Assembly: GCF_004362045.1 (NCBI RefSeq)
Contig: NZ_SNWX01000003.1
Span: forward strand, 62,001 to 126,000
DNA length: 64,000 bases
Source: Halanaerobium saccharolyticum
Lineage (GTDB): Bacteria > Bacillota > Halanaerobiia > Halanaerobiales > Halanaerobiaceae
Reading direction: 5' to 3'
Shown: in pieces, positions 8,679 through 17,296 of the stretch
Position numbering within the stretch: position 1 is the first letter of the stretch
How the letters are laid out: each line of letters starts with the position of its first letter
Notes under the pieces: generated by a model
Seen by the model: the letters and a program-made list of their open reading frames with translations, nothing else
Told to the model about the DNA's origin: nothing
Databases searched by the model: none
Program-made: the position numbers and the translations under genes

Positions 8679-10289
8679 TTATTTATTATACATTTCCGCA
8701 TAATATCTTTCCAGCATTCTTTTAGCGGAGAATCTTTCATAAGTAGTATCAATACTTTCCATCATCATATCTTTCCAGCGGTCTTTGTTACCATAAAAAG
8801 CAGGGACAACTTCGTTAAATAAGACCCTGTAGAGTGCGTAAAGATCACTTTCGTCCTGACCTTCACCTACATAGCCGTCTCCAAACTGCCAGCCGTTGAT
8901 TCCATGTTCACAACCTTCAACCCACCAGCCATCAAGGATACTTAAGTTTAAGCCGCCATTCATAGCAGCTTTCATACCGGAAGTACCACTTGCTTCCAGT
9001 GGTTTACGGGGATTATTTAACCAGATATCAACACCGCGGGTCATATAGCGTGCAATTTCCATATTGTAATCTTCTAAGAAAACCACACTGTCTGGAAACT
9101 CTTTTGCCTTTTTAACCAGGTTGGCTACAATTTCTTTGCCGTTATCATCTGTTGGATGAGCTTTACCGGAAAATACTAACTGGATCTCACCAGATTCTAG
9201 ATATGGATCGATAATATCCGACTTTTTAAAGATTAAATTAGGTCTTTTATAAGCAGTTGCTCTCCGGGCAAATCCAATTATTAATTTATCAGGATCTAAT
9301 TGGGCACCATTTCTTTCTTTAATAAAGTCTACTAATTCCTGTTTCATTGTTTTGTGAGTATTATAGATAGCTTCTGTATCACCCATATTTTTCACAATTC
9401 TATCATCAACCCAGGTACCTCTGTGGACACCATTGGTAATTGAGATAATAGGTGATTTACCGCTAACATCTTTCCACATTTCGCGGGAAGTCTGTCCGTG
9501 CAGTTTAGCAACACCATTAGAAATTCTTGATAATCGCAATCCTGCTACAGTCATTCCAAATGGACTGTCACCAATTTCTTTCATCTGTTCTCTAGTTAAG
9601 GTATTGAAAGCACTCATTTTTTTGAGGCTGTCTAAACTGTGAGATTCGTTTCCTTCTTTGACCGGGGTATGGGTTGTGAAGACAATATCTTCTTTAACCC
9701 TGTCCCAGGCAGCATGGAAGTCCATTCCGCTTTCCATTTTTTCTTTAATTAATTCTGTTCCTGCTAAAGCAGCATGACCTTCATTAAAATGATAAATATC
9801 AATGTTGAGGCCAAGTTTGCGAATTGCTCTGACTCCACCAATACCAAGTACAATTTCCTGGGCGATTCTTCTCTCATTAAAGCCGTCATAAAGCCCGTCA
9901 GTAATTGTCTGGTATTTTCTGTTTTCTGGAAAGTTGGCATCAAGCAGATATAAGGTTGCATTATCAAACTTATCCAGCTTCCAGATTTTTAGAGTTACTT
10001 CCTGATCTCTAATTGTTACAGATACAGTTTCACCTGTATCTTCAGCATGTTCATAAATCTCATCATTTACGGGATGCTGGTTTTCAGGTCTGCCTTCTTT
10101 GTTGATTACCTGTTTTGAATATCCTTTGCGCCATAAAAGTCCAATTCCAGTTACAGGATAAGAAAATTCTTTTGCTCCTTTAAGAATATCTCCTGCTAAA
10201 ATTCCAAGCCCACCTGCATAGATACGCATATTTTCATTTAAACCGTATTCCATACAAAAATAAGCTGTGTGCGGCTTACTATTGTTCAT
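8679..10289 (-). CDS. glgP: Alpha-glucan (glycogen) phosphorylase, short form
   Basis: A GT35 phosphorylase that releases glucose 1-phosphate from glycogen or maltodextrin. It is 536 residues long against about 800-850 for classical enzymes. It begins almost at the AYFCMEYGL motif, as in the short alpha-glucan phosphorylases of the TIGR02094 type that lack much of the N-terminal domain. The pyridoxal-phosphate site EASGTSGMKAAMNGG is intact, with Lys440 as the Schiff-base residue. GGGAGTGA lies ahead of the ATG. A LacI/CcpA-like operator lies 34 bases upstream. It heads the minus-strand end of the storage-sugar block and supplies glucose 1-phosphate to sucrose or glycogen resynthesis and to glycolysis. 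Confidence 0.92.
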   Translation of the reverse strand: MNNSKPHTAYFCMEYGLNENMRIYAGGLGILAGDILKGAKEFSYPVTGIGLLWRKGYSKQVINKEGRPENQHPVNDEIYEHAEDTGETVSVTIRDQEVTLKIWKLDKFDNATLYLLDANFPENRKYQTITDGLYDGFNERRIAQEIVLGIGGVRAIRKLGLNIDIYHFNEGHAALAGTELIKEKMESGMDFHAAWDRVKEDIVFTTHTPVKEGNESHSLDSLKKMSAFNTLTREQMKEIGDSPFGMTVAGLRLSRISNGVAKLHGQTSREMWKDVSGKSPIISITNGVHRGTWVDDRIVKNMGDTEAIYNTHKTMKQELVDFIKERNGAQLDPDKLIIGFARRATAYKRPNLIFKKSDIIDPYLESGEIQLVFSGKAHPTDDNGKEIVANLVKKAKEFPDSVVFLEDYNMEIARYMTRGVDIWLNNPRKPLEASGTSGMKAAMNGGLNLSILDGWWVEGCEHGINGWQFGDGYVGEGQDESDLYALYRVLFNEVVPAFYGNKDRWKDMMMESIDTTYERFSAKRMLERYYAEMYNK

Positions 10290-10322
10290 TAATAAATCAC
10301 TCCCTGTTAAAATTAATGTTTA

Positions 10323-10336
10323 TTCAAACGATTGCA
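10323..10336 (-). promoter_or_regulatory. LacI/CcpA-type operator (cre-like) upstream of glgP
   Basis: On the minus strand the site reads TGCAATCGTTTGAA. It fits the cre pattern TGNAANCGNWNNCA except at one position. It lies between the predicted glgP promoter and its RBS, a position suited to a repressor block. Either a CcpA-like protein from elsewhere or the LacI-family regulator at 18851 could bind. Confidence 0.5.
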
Positions 10337-10395
10337 TAAATCTTGTAATAATATCTATTCCTAATTATTTATTATATCAAATTCTCAGCAAATGT

Positions 10396-11880
10396 CTATT
10401 TTTTGAAAACTTTTTCTTTAAATGCTTCTAATAACTTATGTTCATTATCACTATCTGGCAGGAAATAGTAGGCCGGTATTTCGCTGTGAATCACTGGTAT
10501 TTCAAAGCTTAGACCTTTTTCCATTGCTTTAAGATATCGTTTTGCAGTCTGTTTCCAGGTATAAGTAGTTTCTACTCTTTCTTTTGCTTTTAGCTGATAA
10601 TCCTTCCAGACCGAATTATTAGCAACTATTCTTTTGAGGCCGTGAGCTATATCTTCGGGATCTTCCGGGTCAATTAAAATCCCAAACTCATCATTACCCA
10701 TAATTTCGCTTTGACCACCATTTTTGGTTACTACTGCAGGTAAACCAGCGGCCATTGCTTCTACCGGAGCCAGGCCAAAAGGCTCATAAAATGAGGTTAG
10801 AGAAAAAACTGATTCTCGTTCTGACAGATAACCATAGCATTCAGCTAATTCCTGCTGGCTGCTTATGGGAAACATTGAGACCTTACCCTGCAGCTCATTA
10901 TTTTCAATTACTTCCATGATTTGATCTAAAATCTCTTTTTCTTCTCCTGCAGCTGAACTATAATCTTCAAATGGGTTTTCAATTCCTCTTAAAGTAATAA
11001 TCAGGTTTGCCTTCTGCTGAAGTTCCTGATCACCGGCAAAGGCTTTAACTAAAGCCAGGTGATTTTTCTTCTGATCAAGGCGGCTGGCACAGATAATTGC
11101 TGGTTTATCTACTCGGTCAGCTTTTAAATCACGTTTAAGATATTGATTTATCATTTCTGCAGTAGCTTTAGAATAACTGCCGTCAAAAACATCAGTATTT
11201 ACTCCAGGTGGTATAACAGAGAATTTATCATTATTATTTACATCAACTGCACCTTTGTAGTAAGGATGAGAATACTGCTCCATTCTTTCCTGAGAAGTAC
11301 TGACAATAATTTGATTGGCAAATTTCATGGTTAATCTTTCGGCAATTATCCGGCTGTGAAATTTGAAGCGGTCAATCAGCTGCTCAAAATTTCCCTGAGA
11401 AAAATTAAGTTTGTCCATTTTTTGGGCACCCAGTGAGTGACCGGTAAATGAAAATGGAGTTTCCATTTTTTCTTTAAGCAGTACCCCAGCCATTCCTCCA
11501 TCTCCATAGTGAGTGGTAAAGAAGTCCGGGAAAACACCTTCTTCATCATAAAATTCAGCAACTGTATCTACATATTTTTTTAAATGAGGCCATAATTTTT
11601 CTTTGGCTAAAAATTTGTCACCGCCAAAGGGAAGACGGATAATTCTTAAATTATCATAGCCGGGATAACTGTCATAGAGTTCACTAAACTCAGGCCATTC
11701 GGGATCATTTATCTGTCGGGTAATAATATCTACTTTAATCCCCATTTCAGCCAGGGCCATACTTAGTTCCTTAACATAAACCAGCTGGCCTCCAAAATCA
11801 GGATGTTCTGTCCAGTAGCTGTCATTTTGGTCAAAATTCCCCTGAGGGTTTAAAAATGCTACATGTTTAATTTCGCTCAT
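10396..11880 (-). CDS. Sucrose-phosphate synthase (GT4)
   Basis: A 494-residue retaining glycosyltransferase that joins glucose from a nucleotide sugar to fructose 6-phosphate to give sucrose 6-phosphate. The sequence is strikingly similar to the Halothermothrix orenii enzyme as I recall it: NPQGNFDQNDSYWTEHPDFG at the N-terminus with the GGQLVYVKE segment, GHSLGAQK, and the donor-site motif SFYEPFGLAPVEAMAAG. There is no fused C-terminal phosphatase. I start it at the ATG at 11880, preceded by GGAGGTAATTTT; the frame extends 17 codons further up but that stretch overlaps the kinase and contains the RBS. It overlaps the kinase by 14 bases, so the two are translationally coupled. Confidence 0.92.
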   Translation of the reverse strand: MSEIKHVAFLNPQGNFDQNDSYWTEHPDFGGQLVYVKELSMALAEMGIKVDIITRQINDPEWPEFSELYDSYPGYDNLRIIRLPFGGDKFLAKEKLWPHLKKYVDTVAEFYDEEGVFPDFFTTHYGDGGMAGVLLKEKMETPFSFTGHSLGAQKMDKLNFSQGNFEQLIDRFKFHSRIIAERLTMKFANQIIVSTSQERMEQYSHPYYKGAVDVNNNDKFSVIPPGVNTDVFDGSYSKATAEMINQYLKRDLKADRVDKPAIICASRLDQKKNHLALVKAFAGDQELQQKANLIITLRGIENPFEDYSSAAGEEKEILDQIMEVIENNELQGKVSMFPISSQQELAECYGYLSERESVFSLTSFYEPFGLAPVEAMAAGLPAVVTKNGGQSEIMGNDEFGILIDPEDPEDIAHGLKRIVANNSVWKDYQLKAKERVETTYTWKQTAKRYLKAMEKGLSFEIPVIHSEIPAYYFLPDSDNEHKLLEAFKEKVFKK

Positions 11881-12898
11881 TAAAATTACCTCCTTCAATT
11901 GGCTGTATATCATAATAAGATATAATTTCACTTAACGGTGGAACTGAAGATAGGGCTCCTACTCCCTGAATTTTAAAAGCAGCTACAGCATTTCCCAGGC
12001 GAGCAGACTCTTTGAGTGACAGGCCTTTTAAAATACCGGTTAGTAATCCCGACCAGAATGAATCACCTGCACCTGTGACATCTACTACCTTCTCCGTAAA
12101 AACAGGTATATGCAGGGGATCAGTGCTGCCGTCAGAGAGAAGAACTCCATCTTTTCCCAGACTTAAAATAACAATTTTTGCACCATCACTGTGATATTTT
12201 TTTAAATAATTTTCGGGATGATCCTGTCCATAGAGGTGATAAGCATCATCTAAAGATGGTTTGATAATATCAGCTTGAGCTATAAGCTCTTTGATAATTT
12301 GAGCGCCTTTTTTACCTTCCGGCCAGAGCTGAGCTCTAAAACTTGGATCAAAAGCAAAAAATTTATCTTTTTTTACTGCATATTCTAGAGCCTTAATTGC
12401 AGTTGCCCGGGCGGGGTTTTTTGAGAGAATAAAACTGCCGGTAAAAAAGATTGAAGAATTGTCAATTTTATCATATATTTGTTTGCTTATCTGCAGCTTA
12501 ATATCTGCCCCCCGATAAGCCAGCCAGGAAGGGGTTTTCTTACTTTTGTTAACGAATATGATTGGAGTTCCCTCTTCCGGATCAGACTGTAAACAATCAA
12601 GATTAACACCTTCATTTTCCAGAATTTCTCTCAAATATTCGCCAAACTCATCTCTGCCAATTCTACTGATTAATGCTGTTTTATTTTCGAGACGCTGCAT
12701 ATTTACTAATACATTGGCAGGAGCCCCACCAAAATAGCGGGTAAAATTAGCACACTGTTTGAGTGGAACCTCTTCCCGGGATATCATATCCAGCAGAACT
12801 TCTCCATAAGCAGTTATATCGAAGTCATTTTCTTCGAAAGTAAAACTGTCATGAATTGTTAACAATCGCCTCACCTCACATTTAGATTTTAAAACCAC
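11867..12898 (-). CDS. PfkB-family sugar kinase, probable fructokinase
   Basis: A ribokinase-fold kinase of 343 residues or fewer. The substrate-side motif FGGAPANVLVNMQRL and the ATP/anion-hole motif DVTGAGDSFWSG (catalytic Asp279 counting from the GTG) are complete. Coupling to sucrose-phosphate synthase suggests it phosphorylates fructose, giving fructose 6-phosphate for sucrose synthesis and recycling the fructose freed by sucrose phosphorolysis. The start is uncertain: GTG at 12898 has a weak RBS, while TTG at 12865 has AGGTGAGG close upstream, giving 332 residues. No other sugar specificity can be excluded. Confidence 0.85.
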   Translation of the reverse strand: MVLKSKCEVRRLLTIHDSFTFEENDFDITAYGEVLLDMISREEVPLKQCANFTRYFGGAPANVLVNMQRLENKTALISRIGRDEFGEYLREILENEGVNLDCLQSDPEEGTPIIFVNKSKKTPSWLAYRGADIKLQISKQIYDKIDNSSIFFTGSFILSKNPARATAIKALEYAVKKDKFFAFDPSFRAQLWPEGKKGAQIIKELIAQADIIKPSLDDAYHLYGQDHPENYLKKYHSDGAKIVILSLGKDGVLLSDGSTDPLHIPVFTEKVVDVTGAGDSFWSGLLTGILKGLSLKESARLGNAVAAFKIQGVGALSSVPPLSEIISYYDIQPIEGGNFNERN

Positions 12899-13093
12899 TC
12901 TTAAATATTATTTCTACATAGATTACAAATAACCTGTTTTTTTAATGAATTAATCTCGGCTGAGGGCAGGAATAGTAATAAAGATAAAGAATAATAAGTA
13001 ATACAGACAATTGTAGTAAATGACAGCAAAATACTTCTGAAATTCAATGCTGTCAGAGTACAATCTATAAATTGTAGTAGTGGAGATGATTTT
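12899..13093. promoter_or_regulatory. Divergent promoter region with an inverted repeat
   Basis: This 195-base region separates the kinase and pullulanase genes. TGACAGCA (13021-13028) and TGCTGTCA (13048-13055) form an inverted repeat with a 19-base gap, suitable as an operator pair or leader hairpin. The word AATTGTAGTA occurs at about 13009 and again near 13073, close to the pullulanase RBS (GTGGAGATG). The binding protein is unknown. Confidence 0.4.
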
Positions 13094-15013
13094 ATGTTTA
13101 ATCAAAATATTAGTAATAAGCCGGCAAGACTATATTATCCAGGTGATGATTTAGGGTTAACATTTTCTGAATCAGAGATAACATATAAAATCTGGTCACC
13201 GCCTGCTCAGGCAGCCGTGATTGAGATTTATGCTGATGACCAGGGAACCAGGAAAGTGGATGAGTTTGCTCTGCAGTCTGCTTTCAGTGATACCTGGGAA
13301 GTTAAGCTGCCGCAAAAACATTATGGAAATTATTATCGTTTGAATCTGCGACTTCCCCGGCAGGAATTTAATTTCGTGGATCCCTGGACTAAAGCAGTGG
13401 GTACAAATAGTGAGTATGGGTTGATCGTTGATCCCTCTCAGATATATCCTCCAACCTGGACTCATGATCAAAGGGTTGAATTAGAAGATCCGGTTGATGC
13501 AGTAATTTATGAACTGCATGTTAAAGATTTTTCTATTTCTAAAGAAAGTGGAATCAGGCACCGGGGAAAATATACGGCTTTTACCGAGCGGCACAGTGTA
13601 AATAGTGAGGGAATGCTGACCGGGATTGCCCACCTTCAGGAACTGGGAGTTACCCATGTCCATTTACTGCCTGTTTATGACTTTGCTTCTGTTGATGATA
13701 CAGATCCAGATGACTATAACTGGGGCTATGATCCACTTTATTATATGGTACCTGAAGGTTCTTATGCCTCTAATCCTGCAAATGAGAGTAGAATTTATGA
13801 ATTTAAAAAGATGGTCAAAACCCTTCATTCTTATGGAATTGGAGTGATCATGGATGTAGTTTATAATCACACCTATCACACTCAAAACTCTCCCTTCCAG
13901 AAGATTTTCCCCAACTATTTTTATCGATTTACCGAAGATGGTAATTTTGCCAATGCTTCTGGTTGTGGCAATGAGATTGCAAGTGAGCGCGAAATGATGC
14001 GGAAATTTATTGTTGATTCACTTTTATACTGGAGTCGGGAATATCATATTGATGGTTTTCGTTTTGATTTGATGTCTTCGATTGATCGAGAAACTATGCT
14101 TCTGGCCGAGAATAAATTACGGGAAGAAAACCCTTCAGTATTAATTTATGGAGAACCATGGACCGCACTGGAGCCTCAGCTTGAGAGATACCAGCAGATT
14201 CGCAAGGGTGATCAGCGGGGAACAGGAATTTCAGTTTTTAATGATAATTTCCGCAATGCTCTCAAAGGTGACAGTGATGGTACAGATAAAGGATTTATTC
14301 AGGGTAAAATTGGGCTGGAAAGAGAAATAGATGAGGGAGTTATTGGAGCAATTGGTTTAGAAGAAAGACGATTATATGGTTTTGCTCTGCATCCTGGAGA
14401 AAGCATTAATTATTTAGAATCACATGATAATTTAACTCTCTGGGATAAGTTAGCCCGCTCCTGCCCGGGAGCTAATGAGCAGCAGCGCCAGAAAATACAT
14501 AAACTGGGTCAGATGATTTTATTTACCTCTCAGGGAGTTCCCTTTATTCCAGCCGGGACTGAGTTTTTAAGGACAAAATTTGGTGATAAAAACAGCTTTG
14601 ATTCCGGGATTGAAGTAAATGAGTTGAAATGGGAAAGGAAAACTACTTACCGGGAACATTTTAACTATATTAAAGGATTGATTAATTTACGCAGCCACCA
14701 TCCTGCTTTCAGGATGCGAAATCGGTTAGCAATTAAAGAAAATATACATTTTATAGATTCGCCTTTTGGAACTGTAGGTTATGGTCTTTTTAATAATGCT
14801 AATGAAGATGCCTGGAGTAAAATTATAGTGCTCTTAAACCCTTCTCAGGAGTGGAAGCAGTTTTATTTACCCGATTACCGAACCTGGGCTATAGTAGTTG
14901 ATGATAAAAAAGCGGGCACTGAACCGATTCGATTTTTTCATTCTAATGAAGTAAGGGTTCCACCAATCTCCGGGATGGTAATTTATGCAGCAGATCTGGT
15001 TACAGGCTATTAA
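13094..15013 (+). CDS. pulA: Type I pullulanase (GH13_14), intracellular
   Basis: A 639-residue debranching enzyme that hydrolyses alpha-1,6 bonds of glycogen-derived dextrins. An N-terminal CBM48-type beta domain (about 20-130) precedes the GH13 barrel. The type I signature YNWGYDP is present, with nucleophile Asp325 (GFRFDLM), acid/base Glu354 (GEPW) and stabiliser Asp445 (ESHDN). There is no signal peptide, so it acts in the cytoplasm on stored glycogen, next to glgP, and not on external starch. GTGGAGATG precedes the ATG. Confidence 0.93.
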   Translation: MFNQNISNKPARLYYPGDDLGLTFSESEITYKIWSPPAQAAVIEIYADDQGTRKVDEFALQSAFSDTWEVKLPQKHYGNYYRLNLRLPRQEFNFVDPWTKAVGTNSEYGLIVDPSQIYPPTWTHDQRVELEDPVDAVIYELHVKDFSISKESGIRHRGKYTAFTERHSVNSEGMLTGIAHLQELGVTHVHLLPVYDFASVDDTDPDDYNWGYDPLYYMVPEGSYASNPANESRIYEFKKMVKTLHSYGIGVIMDVVYNHTYHTQNSPFQKIFPNYFYRFTEDGNFANASGCGNEIASEREMMRKFIVDSLLYWSREYHIDGFRFDLMSSIDRETMLLAENKLREENPSVLIYGEPWTALEPQLERYQQIRKGDQRGTGISVFNDNFRNALKGDSDGTDKGFIQGKIGLEREIDEGVIGAIGLEERRLYGFALHPGESINYLESHDNLTLWDKLARSCPGANEQQRQKIHKLGQMILFTSQGVPFIPAGTEFLRTKFGDKNSFDSGIEVNELKWERKTTYREHFNYIKGLINLRSHHPAFRMRNRLAIKENIHFIDSPFGTVGYGLFNNANEDAWSKIIVLLNPSQEWKQFYLPDYRTWAIVVDDKKAGTEPIRFFHSNEVRVPPISGMVIYAADLVTGY

Positions 15014-15150
15014 AAGCTTGTAGCTTTTCTGCTTTTGTGATAAAATTAATACTAAGTATTTGAAAATACTGAAAGCTTTTGTTTTTAAATTGTAACAATC
15101 TTCACTATTTTTTAGAATTTAACACAAAGAAGGGAGTAGTAGAGTAAAAT
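15014..15150. other. Intergenic region with weak hairpin
   Basis: AAAAGCT-TGT-AGCTTTT at 15013-15029 is followed by a loose pyrimidine tract and may attenuate or terminate pullulanase transcription. AGAAGGGAG ahead of 15151 is the RBS for the DUF4914 gene. No other structure is seen. Confidence 0.4.
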
Positions 15151-17052
15151 ATGATTAAAGATGAAAATTTGAAGAATGTTGAGCTGCCAGAAGAGGTTGA
15201 GGAATTACTGGAGGCCTGTCCTGAATATACTGTGGCTCATAATGAACAGCAGCTGGTTGAACTTTCAGTTAGAGATGCTAAAAACGGCTGTCAGGAAGTT
15301 AAATATGAGATACCTGATAAGGGGCAGGTGGTAGAAGCAGTAGTCTGTAAAGTGCGAAATGGTATTTCTGCCAATTATCCTGAAACCTATATGCGCCGTC
15401 GTGATCCTGACTGTATGTTAATTGCTGATGAGAAACCTACTGACAAAGAAAGATATGAAGAGAGATTTGGAGAAAAATTTGAAGAAAATATGAGAGGTGA
15501 AACATTTGACTGGCTGAAGTCCCAGGAACTTGCTTTATTCTTTTTTGAAACAGGTCCCAGTGGACTGGGAGTTAAAGCTTTAGCTGTAGTACCGGCCAAT
15601 GCTGCTTTTTTTGCATTTGGTCTTTCCCTGCTGCAGGGAATAGTAGATACAAGGGAGCGGGAAGAAGTATTTAAGCCCAGCTCTCATATTTATATAGCCC
15701 CCCCATTCCGTCATACTCATTTTGACGGGAAACAGGTAGTTGTTCACCGCCGAATGACCAGTAAATACGAGATGTTTGCCTATAATCTTTATCCTGGACC
15801 CAGTGCCAAAAAGGGTGTTTATGGTATGTTAATCAATCAGGGAGAAAAAGAAGAGTGGGTAACCCTGCACTGTTCAGCTGTTCAGGTAGTAACTCCTTAT
15901 GGGAATACGGTCAACATATCTCACGAAGGTGCCAGTGGTGGTGGAAAAAGTGAGATGTTAGAGGATATGCATCGAGAAAGAAGTGGACGCCTGCTCTTTG
16001 GTAAAAATTTAATGACAGATGAGAAGTTCCATATTACTTTACCACAGGGTTGTGGTTTAAGACCGATGACTGATGATATGGCAATCTGTCATAATTCACT
16101 GCAGAAGGATAATGGCAAGTTAACTTTAATGGATGCTGAAAATTCCTGGTTTGTACGAGTTGATCATATTGACAAATATGGAACTGAGCCCAACCTGGAA
16201 GCGATTACAGCTGATCCTGATAAACCATTATTATTTTTAAATATTGATGCAGCACCAAATAGTACTGCCTTAATCTGGGAACATATTGAGGATGAACCGG
16301 GCAAGCCCTGTCCTAATCCCCGGGTTACCATCCCCAGAGATATTATACCGGATGTTTTAAAAGAACCGCTTTCTATTGATGTCCGCAGTTTTGGAGTTAG
16401 AGTACCTCCCTGTACTAAAGAAAATCCGACTTATGGAATTATGGGGCTTTTCCATGTTCTGCCTCCAGCTTTAGCCTGGTTGTGGCGCCTGGTTGCACCA
16501 AGAGGCCACGGTAATCCAAGTATTATTACAGGAGAAGGAATGAGTTCTGAAGGTGTTGGATCTTACTGGCCTTTTGCAACCGGTAAAAAGGTAGATCAGG
16601 CAAATTTATTACTGGAACAAATCATGGATACACCAGAGGTTAAATATATTTTAATTCCCAATCAGCATATTGGAGCCTGGAAGGTAGGATTTATGCCGGA
16701 GTGGATTACCAGAGAATATTTAGCTCGCCGGGGAGGAGCCTGGTTTACTGAAGATCAGTTGAGACCGGCCAGAATGCCTCTGCTTGGATATTCACTGCAG
16801 GAGCTGCTGGTTGAGGGACAGCATATAGAAAAAGAATTCTTACAGGTCCACCGTCAGCCCGAAGTTGGCGAAAAAGATTATGATTTAGGTGGAAAGATTC
16901 TTTCGGATTTCTTCAAAAAGTGTATTAAACAGTATTTAGAACCGGGACTTGATCCTGTTGGTAGAAAAATTATTGAGACTGCCCTTAATGATGGTGGTGT
17001 AGATGATTACTGTGATTTGATAGAAGGACAACCGATAATCAGGCAGATCTAA
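15151..17052 (+). CDS. DUF4914-family protein with PEPCK-like P-loop
   Basis: A 633-residue protein that I match to DUF4914. The P-loop GASGGGKS (residues 260-267) resembles the nucleotide loop of ATP-dependent phosphoenolpyruvate carboxykinase, and I believe the family is placed near that fold. It has several Cys and His residues in conserved-looking blocks (PPFRHTHFDG near 190, CGLRPMTDDM near 300, APRGHGNPS near 450). There is no signal peptide or membrane helix. A small-molecule kinase or a carboxykinase-like role is possible; no reaction is established to my knowledge. Its position between pullulanase and sucrose phosphorylase suggests a role in storage-carbon metabolism. Confidence 0.75.
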   Translation: MIKDENLKNVELPEEVEELLEACPEYTVAHNEQQLVELSVRDAKNGCQEVKYEIPDKGQVVEAVVCKVRNGISANYPETYMRRRDPDCMLIADEKPTDKERYEERFGEKFEENMRGETFDWLKSQELALFFFETGPSGLGVKALAVVPANAAFFAFGLSLLQGIVDTREREEVFKPSSHIYIAPPFRHTHFDGKQVVVHRRMTSKYEMFAYNLYPGPSAKKGVYGMLINQGEKEEWVTLHCSAVQVVTPYGNTVNISHEGASGGGKSEMLEDMHRERSGRLLFGKNLMTDEKFHITLPQGCGLRPMTDDMAICHNSLQKDNGKLTLMDAENSWFVRVDHIDKYGTEPNLEAITADPDKPLLFLNIDAAPNSTALIWEHIEDEPGKPCPNPRVTIPRDIIPDVLKEPLSIDVRSFGVRVPPCTKENPTYGIMGLFHVLPPALAWLWRLVAPRGHGNPSIITGEGMSSEGVGSYWPFATGKKVDQANLLLEQIMDTPEVKYILIPNQHIGAWKVGFMPEWITREYLARRGGAWFTEDQLRPARMPLLGYSLQELLVEGQHIEKEFLQVHRQPEVGEKDYDLGGKILSDFFKKCIKQYLEPGLDPVGRKIIETALNDGGVDDYCDLIEGQPIIRQI

Positions 17053-17125
17053 AGCAGACTCCAGATAGCAGACAGTGATTTGTTTTACTGAAAAGAATGA
17101 AGTTTCTGATCAAAATCATATAAAA

Positions 17126-17158
17126 AGAAAAGGAGAGTTAGCAGCTCTTCTTTTTTTA
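17126..17158 (+). terminator. Probable terminator after the DUF4914 gene
   Basis: An A/G-rich arm with GGAGAG pairs with GCTCTTC followed by seven T residues. The stem is AT-rich but the T tract is good. Confidence 0.65.
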
Positions 17159-17175
17159 AAAAATATGTTATGCGC

Positions 17176-17204
17176 TTGACATATAAAATGTTAGATATTA
17201 AAAT
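17176..17204 (+). promoter_or_regulatory. Sigma-A promoter of sucrose phosphorylase
   Basis: TTGACA (17176-17181), a 17-base spacer and TAAAAT (17199-17204) form a near-consensus promoter. The 5' UTR is about 85 bases. I see no clear LacI operator overlapping it. Confidence 0.7.
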
Positions 17205-17296
17205 AAGAATATAATTAAAGTTGAATTAGTGCTTAATTGGATAATAGTCTTAAATTGTTTTAGAAATTAAAAGATATTAATTAGGGAGGGGTTAAG

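Noticed and set aside
11881-11931. 17-codon extension of sucrose-phosphate synthase
   Set aside because: It contains the RBS of the accepted ATG and runs further into the kinase gene.
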